Assembly: GCA_000469685.2 (NCBI GenBank)
Contig: LS997565.1
Coordinates: forward strand, 7,637,005 to 7,701,004
Source: Haemonchus contortus
Taxonomy: Eukaryota > Nematoda > Chromadorea > Rhabditida > Trichostrongylidae
Direction: 5' to 3'
DNA length: 64,000 nucleotides
The position numbers and the translations under genes are program-made. The notes under the pieces are model-generated. The model made no database searches, had not been told where the DNA came from, and saw nothing but the letters and a program-made list of their open reading frames with translations. This document shows positions 11,701-23,000 of the stretch, one piece after another (the stretch's first letter is position 1; every line of letters starts with the position of its first letter).

Positions 11701-12834
11701 TAACAACCTCACTTCCAAACAGTGATCTAAAATCAAGAAAACTGGAGGCCATAAGATGGAGGTACGCCAGGAGCAAATACGCGGAAGTGCTAGAACGTCC
11801 TTACACAAAACAAACCAAGCCCAATCTCCCAGACAAGTACCTGAACCAGCCGGCAACGGTTCTTGTAAGGGTTATGAGTGGAATTAAGTGTCACGAAGCT
11901 CTTGAGGGCCACCTGTTCCCGATCTCGCGCATCCAGGAAAACTTAACATCATCAGGACAATACTAGGAAAATTCTAACGGAAAAGTACTATATCACGATG
12001 ATCCGGATGTAAAAAAGGTATTGATGAGGAGGGCACTAGTGTCCAGGTGAAATGGCTCCGAAATATCGACAGAAGTTCCGAAAGATAGATGGGGCTGTCG
12101 AACAGTTAATTTTCAGATGCACTATGCATTGTACTCATATTTAGAACCTGGAAACAACTTGACTGGACTACACTGGATTGGATTATTTGTGCAGTAACTG
12201 CAGAGTATAGCCAGAGTGCAAAAAAGGACTTCCAACTTCCCAGACGAACTGTAGTAAAACCCCCGAAGAGGTCGCAGGGGTTCGATTGGAGGTTTGCTGC
12301 CAGGGATGCCTTCACCCTCCTCATAGGTTGTACCGTTTTCTAGGGAGATCCCAGAGATCTGTCTTTTCTCGATTCTAGTCAAAGAGTTTGGGAAAGAGGA
12401 AGTCATTAGAAGAAATTAAAAGGAGTAGCTCGCGCAGCTCCTGGTGTTTTTAATGTTCGATTGTCTTAGGCCACTTCCTGCCTGTCCAGCCATTGACCCC
12501 GGACGATGATAAACTTGCCGCTGAGGTGTTCAAGACAGAATGAATAGAGAAAGCGTTCGAGACGGGTTTTGTGTCAATGTGGTCTCGTCCAGTTTTCGGG
12601 ACAAGTCGAAATCACACGGATCTATCGTTTATGCGCTTGTCCTCAATCCAGGTCAAACGTTCGTCATACATCGAAGATCGTGTGCGGCTCTGTTGGGAAA
12701 CAGTGCTTTCTGACCACTTTCTCTTCCTTCTCTCCTTTCATACTTCGCTTTCTTGTCTTTATTTTAGCACATAGCCAAGAGCTTTCGGCCTTTTCTCCTT
12801 TTCAGTTTAATGCTGTCCAACTCCATATTTTCAG
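8722..12834. other. intergenic, no gene recognised
   Basis: Open frames of 60-120 codons at 9.8-10.3, 10.8-11.1 and 11.7-12.0 kb show no recognisable family, splice context or coding periodicity I could confirm. A poly-C run lies near 9848-9861. Confidence 0.4.
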
Positions 12835-15800
12835 ATGTATTGCCTTAGCACAGTACTACTGCTTACCATTGTCGGTTGCGCGGTGTCCATGCCTCCTCCA
12901 GCCGGCCTGAATCTGAAGCCAGCCAAAGCCGTCGGCGAACAACAACCGAGTGTCCCACAGGTCAGAGTTTGAGTATTTTTTACGAGTTTCAAGCCTTTTC
13001 TGAACAATGCCGTATTTTATATTAGCTGCATTTTCTACCGATTTCGTTTATAAATGCAAAGCCCGAAAATATTCTTCTAGTCTTCTCATCTGAAGAATTC
13101 TGTGCTCGGCCCTCCTTGGGCCTGCGCCTGTGCAACTGACGTGAAAATCGGTTAACTCTGAAATAACTCTGATTGAATCAGCCTTGTAATGACAAATCAA
13201 AAATGGATGCGTGGCGTTATCAAAAAAAGAATCAAAGCCCATCTCCTTGATGGGCAAACTTTTTATTTGATGAAGGTTTGCTAAGGCTTTCTTCTTGAGT
13301 GTTTGCCCAGAAAAAAGCTACTCGAACTGTCGGATTTCGACATTTTTATGTACTGACGAAATATATTAGGTGTGTGCATTAATTTCCGCCGTTTTTCGCG
13401 TGCAAAAACATAATTATTACAAAATTAAAACTGAATGTATATTAACCAATGTATTGCCCATCGTTAGCTACAACTTCTTGCCATCTTTCTGGTATCTTGT
13501 TGACTCCGGGTCTAAAAAAGTCTTCATCTTTTGAGGCAATCCAGTCATCCACCCATTTTCGCACTTCTTCGGCATTCCGGAAGCGTGTATCTGCCAAACT
13601 GACTTGCATGGAACGGAGTAGGTGGTAATCAGAAAGAGCAAGTTCAGGAGAGTATGCGGGCTGAACAACCTGATCCCATCCAACAACTGCAATTTTTTTT
13701 ATAAGGACATTTTTCGCAATACGGGGTCTGGCATGTTCGTGGAGGAACAGCACCTCATGATATTTTCTTGCGACTAACGGCCGTTTTCAAGTGAAAGCAT
13801 CCTACAAACTGTCAAGCTGGTGTTCGTAGCGGTCAGCAGTAACAGTTTCCTTCGGGCACAGCAACTCACAGTACACAACACCCTTTTGATCCCACCAAAA
13901 AATGCCCACACAGCATTACTTTTTGCTTCCCGCTTTCCTTGCAAACTCTCGAGTAAAGAGAAACCATATCAGGAGGTTTATTCAGATAGAGCTTGTTCTC
14001 CATAAGTATCAAAAAGCATCGGATGGGCTTCAATGCCAGTTTCCTTGGAAACAAACAGCAGGAGAAGGACCCCCCGGGAAAAGGGTTTATCATGTTAGAT
14101 GACAAATCAGTCCAGGAGCAACGGGATTTTGGGGAGAAACTGATCTGTCTGCTCTTAAGTAGGTAGCTAATATCCTATCGTACAGAAAATGACAGGTTTC
14201 ACCGGTAAACCTCTAACATAGTTCGCGCAACGGCCCTTTGAAGACGGCGGCGGAAATTAATGCACACACCTAATACAAAATTGAAAAATGAAATTTTCCT
14301 ATCAGCTGAAATTACTGTAGAAACGAATGCTGCTCATCCATAAAACTCAAGGCTCTATGAGATCTACACATGTAGATCTTTTTTGCGATCGTTGGCTCGG
14401 ATTATGATGGATCTGCTCTTGTAGATTCAGTTGCATTGGTTAGACCGGTTCACAGCAGAGCTGCACTACTTCTTATTCCCCAAGAAAAAAAAAGGTTAAA
14501 GTTAAAACTAATCAGTAAAGTGTCTACTTACTTCAAAACAATTAAAGCTTACTTAATGCAATCCTTTCCAAATTCTTGGCACTATATTTACCCTTTACTG
14601 CCCCACTTTGTCGAGAATGGGCTGGATTTCTATCGAATTTTTTTCAAGAAGATGAAACCGACTAGGAAGTTGCCTAGAGTTGTAATCTGACCCGTAGAAC
14701 ACGAATATCGCATCCACTCGTCATAAAGATGCTTAGCGCTCGCGCCACAGGCGCCGGCGCCAATGGAGCTGGGTCACCAATCTTGCTGAAAACTTGCCCC
14801 TAAGTATGAAGTACGAAGTTTCATGAAGAATGGATGCGACATTCGTGTTCAACGGGTCGAATTACCCCTCTAGGCGAGTTTCTAGTCGGTTTCATCTTCT
14901 TGGAAAAAATTCTACAGAAATCCAGCTCAATCTCGACAAAGTGGAGCAGTAAAAGGTAAATACTAGTGCCTTCACAAATTCTTTGAGAATCTTTCTGGAA
15001 TGGAATCTTTGAAAAATTAAACCTCCAGTTCAGACTTAGCCCACTTCCGGAGGAGCTGTGCCCCAGTCGCTTTTCAAAGTATACTATAGGTTCAATAAGG
15101 CGCTGCTAAGCTGTTGTGCCAAATGAGCACTATAACGCACATGGCCCGAGGATCGAGTCCTCAGTTGATCATTTGCCGACGTAGCCTTCCCCCCTTCAAG
15201 ACTAATTAGTTGTATCAGCTCGTTTGAGTGAACGGAAGCACTGACTTGTAAGTACATTGGAGGCCAGTACTAATTGAGGAACACATGAAGGATAAAGCCT
15301 TAGGTGTGAATCGATCGATATAAGGATGCGCCCCGCACTCGACTTCCATTCAGAATCGTAGTGGCGTATTGAATGCTTATGTAGCCTAATGAATTGCGAT
15401 GGCCAGCAGATGAACAAGTCATTGCTTCTACTCTCCCAAACGAGTTAGGCGACACAAGAGGTATGGAAGACTTAGTTGACCTAGACGAGTAACGATCGGG
15501 AATTTCGGCTTTTAACATATCCGAAAGATTTTGTGCCGAGGCATTCGAAATGTGACTGGTCAAAGCCGAAAACTTCATTTTTTTTTCTTATAGCTTTGAT
15601 TAAAAACTAACTGGACGTAGGATGTAATGTTCAGAACCAAAGCATCCAGGTGCGTAGCACTCAATCAGCTACAGTGGACTAGGATATCATCCTGTACTAC
15701 TTTTCGCGGCTTTCTTTATCTGGAGCAGAACAATGGGAGACGGGTACCTACGGGTACTCTGAAAGTATGTGGATGGCTTTTTCTTTAAAAACAAGTCAAC

Positions 15801-18558
15801 AATACCACCACATTAAGTGAACACGCATCCTCTCTCATTCCATCCACTCGGATGAACGACTATTCTAATTCACCACGCAAAGCAAATTCTTCTGAGGATT
15901 TGCATTTACAAAATAACGCTATAAAACTGGCTCATAAATCATCTTGCTTAAGGCCATACTATTAGCAAATCCAACCTCAATTTGCTGCATTTAAGCAGTA
16001 TGTCCGGAGGGACAATAGGAATATGCAAAGTGAGACTAGGCACTTGTTACGCAGTTTGCAGAAAAGGCATCATATTTGCTCGTGGGGGCGGAATGTAATC
16101 GCAAAAGATAGAAGGCTTAAAAATTCGGTGAATTTTGAAAAGAGAACTTTTCGAGTAAGGCCTATCACTAATTTTAAGGGAGAAAGCTGTGGAGGTATTC
16201 ATACCTGCTCTATAGCGTTCTATAGCTAGGGTGTAACCATCAAGAAAAGATAGCTCCGTTAAGGATGCGGAGCACCAAGTATCTCAAATTGCATTATGGT
16301 ATCGTATGTCGTCGCCTCCGAGGACCACAACGTTTTAACAAAGAGAAGACATTGTGAAAAATCGAGGACTCATAGCTTTGTTCTAAGACGTAGATTCCGA
16401 AGTGGTCAGAATTTTCCTGATTCCGATGACCGTTGCTGAGTCGGAATCGCTCCGACGATAACAAACTTATTTGAAGATTCGGTCGGATTGATTAATCAAT
16501 CAAATGTTTTGGTAGCCGGCTCGATAATACTTAGTAGAAGCGAATGCACGGCGTACTCTCGAACGTTTCGAAATGCCTTTCACGATGTTGAAAATGCCTC
16601 AAATTGAATGCATATGTCATTACTATCGCTCTCTATGGAGTAATAAGTGGATGACCATCGTCGGCCTAACATATCTACTGATAAAATAAAAAACCTCAGA
16701 ATTCCTCCAAAAGTTTTACTTCTCAAATGATCCAAGGTCCATGAAAACAAGTCCTTCCGACCAATAATTGAATAGTAAACTAACAACGCAAAGTAAACAA
16801 TAACAAACGATACAGATGATTGTATAGTGGGTGCAATGTCTTCATTTTAGAATAACTCTCCGTCAGAGACAACTAAGGAGCCACCAAATCTACGTCTTCG
16901 CTCCCGAATGATGGCCTCGCTGAACGCTGTGAGTTGCGCTCCTTGTCACCTTACTTATATTACTTTTTGTTGATATTGTTCACCGACTTGCTTGCGGGCT
17001 ATCTGTATAATGGCTTATCTTATTCATCTGATCATTCCATTTTAAGAACGACACTAGCAAAAAGGAATTGAGTCCAGTCGGCTCACAAACATTGATTCTC
17101 ACAAAGAATCGCAAATATAAAAAGGTTTGCCTTTTTAAATTTTGGACTTAATTTTCATTTTCAGTTTTGCTTTTCTTGCATCCTCTGCCTAGTAGATGTT
17201 CTCTGAGATTTTGGATTTTCCAAGCTTTTAGGTCATTTGCCACGCCTCATGAAACTTGCCCGAGTTCTCAAACCTTTTTTTTCTCCTTTTCAATTTTTTC
17301 CGCTTTCTCGTAATCCAGTAATGGAGCATCTTTCTATTAAACTTCAAAAAAAAAAGACAAAACTGCGCGAAAATTCTCATTAGGCGGAGAAACGCCAACC
17401 TCTTATGCTCTCCAGCGAGTAGTGTAAGCGAGTGACTGTCGTAACAGCTCTACGATGATCTGTGAAGCTAACCGATGTTCACGTCAGATATATATGCTAC
17501 CGAAAGAGTACAACGTTTCCCTTCTGTTCCTACCTACAAGTTCAACCTTGAACCCTGAGCTTGACTTTCAGAATTCTCATTTCGCTGTATTTTGCTGAGA
17601 GAGATTGTCCTTTAGCCATTCGTTGACTTATTTAACTGCTGTGGCTCAAAGTCAGAGCCGCCGCTTTTGACTATTCACTTCAAAAGGATTTTTCAATCTA
17701 TTCCGATCATTGTTATTAAGCCAAACCCTCGTTCCTTCTTTGAAGTAGTCACTGAGGAGCCTATCACCGCCGAACCATCATCATCGAGGCCACCAGTGAA
17801 GACGGTGAGTAAATTCGATTCGAAATGAAAAGTTTCTTGAACTAGATATTACAACTGTAGAAGAACTTGTTCTTAAGTAAAATGTGAGGGTGAATTCTCT
17901 TCTATGGGAGAGTTTAGGGTTTATGTGGAACCTCAAATCTTTAACTTGCTTACCTAGATGAACTGCGTCTTCTGTGGGTTATCATTTGGAGTGACTAGTT
18001 TTGTGGAGATAGGAATTCATTCGGGACTAAACAATAACAGAGTTTAACTCGGACGATGGGACGATCCGGGAGACTCAGATCCTAGTCCTGGATTGGTGAA
18101 ATCAAAAATAAGCTGTTAAATGAACCTGGGCTGGAAGGAGAGTCGTCTCAAAAGGCTCGAAAGGATGTCGGAGAAGAATTGTTTCAAGAAAATCTTTTAG
18201 CTCCCTTCATCCGCTAATTACGGGGTGAATCCGGTACTGCAGACGAATTTCGTTGATTCGAGGGGTCGTGTCTTGAAAAATGTCGTCTCAATACCGATTC
18301 GTGTGGGTGATGCTCAAATCAAACAAGTCAGGTTCGTGATGTTCATGGGTCTTTCCGAAAAACTCCCCGATCACCCTCGTAAACTAGCTTTATCGTAGAT
18401 TTTTTTGTGTTTGAGAGGTATAGGGGTCAGCTGTTGGTCCCTACAATTTTGGAATTGTTATTTACAGCAGTAACAGCGCAACAGCAGCTTTGGTCGAAGG
18501 AGAAGCTGAGAATGGTGTACGTGTGAAATTTGGCCAAGCGCCACTCCGCCTCTTGTGA
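12835..18558 (+). CDS. unrecognised secreted protein, four exons, 143 residues
   Basis: Exons are 12835-12960, 17721-17804, 18201-18331 and 18468-18558. Their phases join (0, 0, 2), each has AG/GT borders, and the sum is 432 nt (144 codons with TGA). The ATG follows TTTTCAG directly, as for a trans-spliced start. Residues 1-18 (MYCLSTVLLLTIVGCAVS) form a signal peptide. The mature part is Pro/Ser/Val-rich: PPPAGLNLKPAKAV, then a TEEPITAEPSSSRPP stretch, then a longer globular-looking part with NPVLQTNFVD and VSIPIRVGDAQIK. The end is VKFGQAPLRLL. AATAAA lies at 18580-18585, 22 nt after the stop. Intron 1 (4.8 kb) carries a mariner and a fold-back element. The acceptor before exon 2 (TTATTAAG) is the weakest point, and extra exons in intron 1 are possible. 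No family recognised. Confidence 0.68.
13366..14273 (-). mobile_element. mariner-type transposon, complete ends, inactivated
   Basis: Perfect 26-bp terminal inverted repeats (TTAGGTGTGTGCATTAATTT plus CCGCCG) at 13366-13391 and 14248-14273 are flanked by TA duplications. At 908 bp it is shorter than a typical 1.25-1.3 kb mariner, so it has lost internal sequence. A degenerate minus-strand transposase lies inside. The whole element sits in intron 1 of the secreted-protein gene. Confidence 0.93.
13442..13920 (-). pseudogene. mariner transposase, degenerate C-terminal half
   Basis: Minus-strand frames read WWDQKGVVYCELLCPKETV (about 13900-13840). After two stops they continue VLFLHEHARPRIAK and SPELALSDYHLLRSMQ, to the C-terminus KIPERWQEVVANDGQYIG ending at 13442. 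The second catalytic Asp, normally in the HDNARPH motif, is changed to HEHARPR, and stop codons separate the blocks. The N-terminal DNA-binding part is largely missing or unrecognisable. Confidence 0.88.
14578..14970. repeat. fold-back/MITE element with about 135-bp inverted arms
   Basis: The left arm (14578-14715, starting GGCACTATATTTACCC) and right arm (about 14835-14970, the reverse complement starting GGCACTAGTATTTACC) match with few differences through landmarks such as AAGAAGATGAAACCGACTAG and GAACACGAAT. A loop of about 120 bp, including GCGCCGGCGCC, separates them. There is no coding capacity. It is a non-autonomous element in intron 1 of the secreted-protein gene. Confidence 0.85.
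15115..15270 (+). repeat. dispersed repeat, family B copy 1
   Basis: Shares an ordered set of words with copies at 21.44 and 35.48 kb: GAGCACTAT..CAC..ATGGCCC, then GGATCGAGTCCTC, and later CATTGGAGGCC. The GGATCGAGTCC core resembles a pol III B box, which suggests a SINE-like origin. Confidence 0.45.
15271..17720. other. remainder of intron 1 of the secreted-protein gene
   Basis: No further exon in matching phase with good splice sites was recognised, but a short one could be hidden here. Confidence 0.35.
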
Positions 18559-18579
18559 AGTAACAGTACATAGCCTATT

Positions 18580-18585
18580 AATAAA
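18580..18585 (+). terminator. polyadenylation signal AATAAA
   Basis: Canonical AATAAA 22 nt after the TGA stop of the secreted-protein gene. This position supports the terminal exon call. Confidence 0.7.
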
Positions 18586-20052
18586 TTTTTTCGCATAGAT
18601 CATTCCTGTTTTCTTTGTAAAATGTGCTCAGATAACTCAGCGATCTTCTGAGCTGGAGATCCTGTTTTGTGAAATTTTTGCTTTTACTTCTTTTTCTTTT
18701 TTTTTAGCGAGACTTTTTGCTATTTTTGGTTATTCTTTCGCAGCCGTCCATTTTCGGAGTTCGTGCTCGGTGAATGACCTGCCGAAGATGCCCTGAGACT
18801 TAAATTATGAGACAAAAGTCTGGAAGTGAAGGTAAAGGTAGTTGGACTGAGCTGACAAATTATTGAAAAGCATGCAGAGAACATGGCATGTGCACCGAAT
18901 CTTGAAAGGAATTCCTCCTACCAAGAAAAAAAAATCACCTTCCCTTCGAAGCTCCTGGCTGCTGTGACACTTGTCTGGGAGGGTATAATACTCAGCTAGA
19001 GGGTGTAAAACCTAATCAAGAGTAACTCACTACTTAGTTGGTCCCAAAAGTTTAAGTATAAGCAGGGCACCCCTATAAAAGTCACAGCATTTTTAAATGG
19101 AATTGAAGTGTGCAGCGCGTCTCAGCTGAAAACGGTCGGGGCTCAGTGACTGATCGTTTTTCTTTGACTTTGTGATACTTAGGTACTGATGAGTATGAGA
19201 ACACAGCAATGCTTTACCTCCAGTGACTTCAGTAACTCGAATTTTTTGTATTTATAATATTGGCATGGATTAGAAGGGATCCAAAAGAGGAGTAGCCGCT
19301 ATTTTTCAATAAAGACATGGAAAATTCTGAACAAATGAAGCTTCAAAAAACCAGCAAATCCTGTCTTCGTACTCTGCTGCTCTAGAGAACAACCCCTGCG
19401 CGACCGCCCGCTTCCCACGAGTACCGCGCACAAACTTTATTCCGGATCGGATCTTGTTCCATACAAATGTACCAAATTTATTCACGTTGGAATCTAATTC
19501 ATTTTATCTAAAATATTTATAACAATGATTTCGTAAAGTTATCTTCAAACTACATAATATACATACTGATCTGTCAAGGTAGGAATACACTGGAGATAAA
19601 TGAGGCCCTTATTAGTTCAAGAGTATATCATACATGTTATTAAGACACTAGTAATTTACTAGTAAGTACACTTCTATCGAGTAAGGCACATTGCTTTTTC
19701 TCAATTTCCGTTAGATGAGGGTAACGAACGGGTAAACCATCCTTTGACTGTATATGGATATCTATAAAAGTAATTTACAGCTCCCCACCGTTCAGAAGTT
19801 TTTTAGGCCCCGAGCCATTTTTATGTAGACATGTGATGGCGATGGTGAATCGAATCATGGCATCGTTGAGTCCCCCTTCCAAACGAACCGGTTTTCAACA
19901 TTACAGTAATCGATAAAAGTTTGCGCCATGCACAAAAAAACCATCGTTGCTGACTAATTTAACAGCAAAGAGCGAACAACATGGCGAGACTGTAGAGGAG
20001 AATGAGAGGAAGTGATGGGGAGAGTGTACTGAATTGCTCGGTACAGAACTGG
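18586..20052. other. intergenic between two convergent genes
   Basis: Lies between the ends of the plus-strand secreted-protein gene and the minus-strand nuclear receptor. It must hold the receptor's 3' UTR. Possible minus-strand AATAAA motifs occur, for example near 19436-19441. Nothing else supported. Confidence 0.4.
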
Positions 20053-23000
20053 TTAGCCACCAAACAGTAGTTTAGCGCAATCGTCATCGAATCGGGCCAT
20101 GTCGAAGAACCGTAACAAATGTAATCCTTCCAATTCTTGTGCTGCACATATCTGAAAAATGAAATTTAAGTGAAAACTATCAGCCAATCCTAATTTGGTA
20201 TGTAAAACGTCAGCAGGGGCAGGTGCATTCGGGTCTTTCCTGAGGATTTAAACTTCGATGGCTTTTTCGGATTTGCCCGAAAATGTTTCCAATCGGTCTT
20301 GAAACGCTTCACTCAAAAACTTCACTTAAAAGCCTTAAGGCGTAAGAAAGGTGTGGAAACCGGTTCAGACCGTTAAGTGGACGAGCGCCTAAGCACTGTC
20401 TATTGTTCATGAAGGAATAGAGTCAGGTACTGGTAAGCTTACAGCGTCTTTTTCGAGTCGGCTCCAATACCGAAGACCAAATACGGTGTCTACAGAAGTA
20501 CTTGTGGACGCTTTCATTCATTTCATCCCCAATGTCCTCTTGAGGCGGCTACTCTCCTAAGATGACGGTTGAACCAATGGGACGGAAATCTCCCGCTTGT
20601 TCCCTACCTACCGGGAACATTTGCCTACTGACGTCAGTTGGTTTTTGACTAATGAGCAATTTGTTTGTTTTTTTTTTGCAAGCATATAATTAGAAGTTGA
20701 AAAAATTACTAGAAACAAAATAGACGTACAGCAACTCCTCCACTGAGCATAAGCAAATCGCTCAATCGTTCCTCGGGATTGTCTTCACCACAGGCGATAT
20801 AGAACGCATGTAATCCCATCAGGACCTTATCTCGTATATCTGACAAAAGTCGCAATTCATCAGGATTTGCTAACGGAACACCTTCTGATTCACGGATAAT
20901 TGTCGGCTCTGAAATCGTCGCTGATTGACTGAGATGTTTCCTCGGCATGGTCATAGGTGGATATCGATTTTACGCGTGTACGCAAAAAACGGCAACTAAC
21001 TCATTAACATTAGCACTTTCAATGCGGCTATTTCTTCGGGTGTTGGTCGAAGTTTCCGTAGCGGTTGTGCGATTTCATCGATCAATAGGGAGGTCAGTGG
21101 GTAAAGTAACCTGAAGCATCGGCAAATAGAGGGAGAATCAACTTGTCCAATTGAAGTTGGCTTACTCTTGTGCTTTAGTGGTTTTCGGTGTAAGGTGCAG
21201 TTTGATCTCTTCAGGAATCGCTTCTACATGTCGTACAAGACATGTACGATCCGATAGAAACCAGACATTATCGTGAGCCGGCATCTGTGCAGTAAATAGT
21301 CCGTGTTCTATGGTGACGAACATCAGGCAGAATCGATGGAGGAGGTGGCGCTGAAATAGGGTTATTAGGAATGCTTTAGCATAGGTTTATCGATTTCACG
21401 AGCAGGTATGTGAGAGGAGGTGCGGTAGTGGGAAACGGAGCACTACCACATGCATGATCCAGGGATAGAGCCCCAACTAGTACCCACCCCAGCAAACCGA
21501 GCTTTCGATCCTTCAGGAATAGGTTCATTGGTAGCGGACTTGTCTGGACGGATACCAAAAATCGATAAACCAGGATCGATAAAACCCAAGAGACTTTACC
21601 CAATAGACTTCATTTCCATACAAGGCCTACTTCGCTCAATATCTATAAAAAGTCTCCGTCGCTGGCTCGAAACATTCCTCTTCCTCCCACACATGAGCTA
21701 TTCCAAAAACCAAACCTGGGTGGGTTCCCAAGCTCGGTTGACTCGGACTTATTCGATGCCCATTCTGAGGTATTTTGGTACCTGGGTAAGTTTCCATGCT
21801 GGGTATAGGGTTATTGGGGTTTTGAGGTATAGGGGTACCTCCTAGCCACCTCGCAGTTCCCTCAAATGCTCGACTATAGAACTCTGCCGTCTTCAACGAA
21901 GCGGTTGCCTGTTTACTCACTTTTCCTCAATGAATAAATAAGTAAGTGGAAATATGGACGGCAACGGTTAGGGTGATGGGAGTGAAGGGCCATCCGTTTA
22001 CCTCCGAATGAAAAATTGGTCCCTACTTGAAGTAGCAGTAGTTTTTCGACGACTCACCCGTAACGTAGGCGAAAGAAGGTGGAAGGACGGCACTTGTTCA
22101 GCCCAATCGACGGCCATTGCAATATCGCCTCGAATCGACTGTGACAGCTCGCCGTTAGGGGCCACATCAGAAAAATCGCAAATCTGCAAAAAAAATTGTC
22201 CCTCGTGCCCCCCAAATTTGTCGAATGCCATCATAGTCATGAAATGAGATTGGTGACGACGCCTTTCTCCAATTTCTCTCCGTTCCACTCACCGGATTGT
22301 AGAAGAATCGGTCCTGTTCGGGTCCTACAGTACAGTGACCACGTCTGGCGGCATATCCTCGTCGAATCTGCGAGTCCATATCACGTAGTCCGTAAAGGAA
22401 ACAGAGCGCTTCCTCAGATGCAGGCGATAATTTGGCCTGAAATTCCAACGGAAACTTTTAGTCTCAGGGCGTCTCTGACCTGGTTTGCAACATTTAGTTT
22501 GTCCCATTTACACAAACGGCGTTTTATTTTGTTAGCTGCTTAAACAAACCCACTCATGTGACAATGGCTTGCAATCCTGCTTTTTTTTTCGAAAACTGCT
22601 CATGTCATTCGCCACACATCGCGAATTTCAACGAATTCAATCACTTTTTTTCACATTTTTCATACTCGAAATGTTAGGAAGCCGAAAAGGACGCCGATAA
22701 CAACACTGTCCTCAATCTGTTTCGATTCAGGAGCCAGTGACTCATAACTTGGGCTTCTGTGGTACCGCGTTGATCTTGTTTTCCTGGAATTAGGCACAAA
22801 ATAAGGCTAGATAGCCTACGACTCATCCTTTTATTTCTAAGCTGGGAGTTCTAGCGGGTTAGAAACATAGGTTCGTCCGAGCCAGAGTTTCCGAGCCGCT
22901 TCTCGACCATGTGGGCAGGATGGTCTGACCGCTGCATTCATACTATTCTATGTTGCGAATCTATTTATGCGGTAGCTAACTGAAGAACGCCTGGCTTCCC

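Noticed and set aside
21636..21920. 94-codon minus frame between receptor exons
   Set aside because: Receptor exons on both sides join in phase without it; its Pro/Gly-rich content comes from a repeat.
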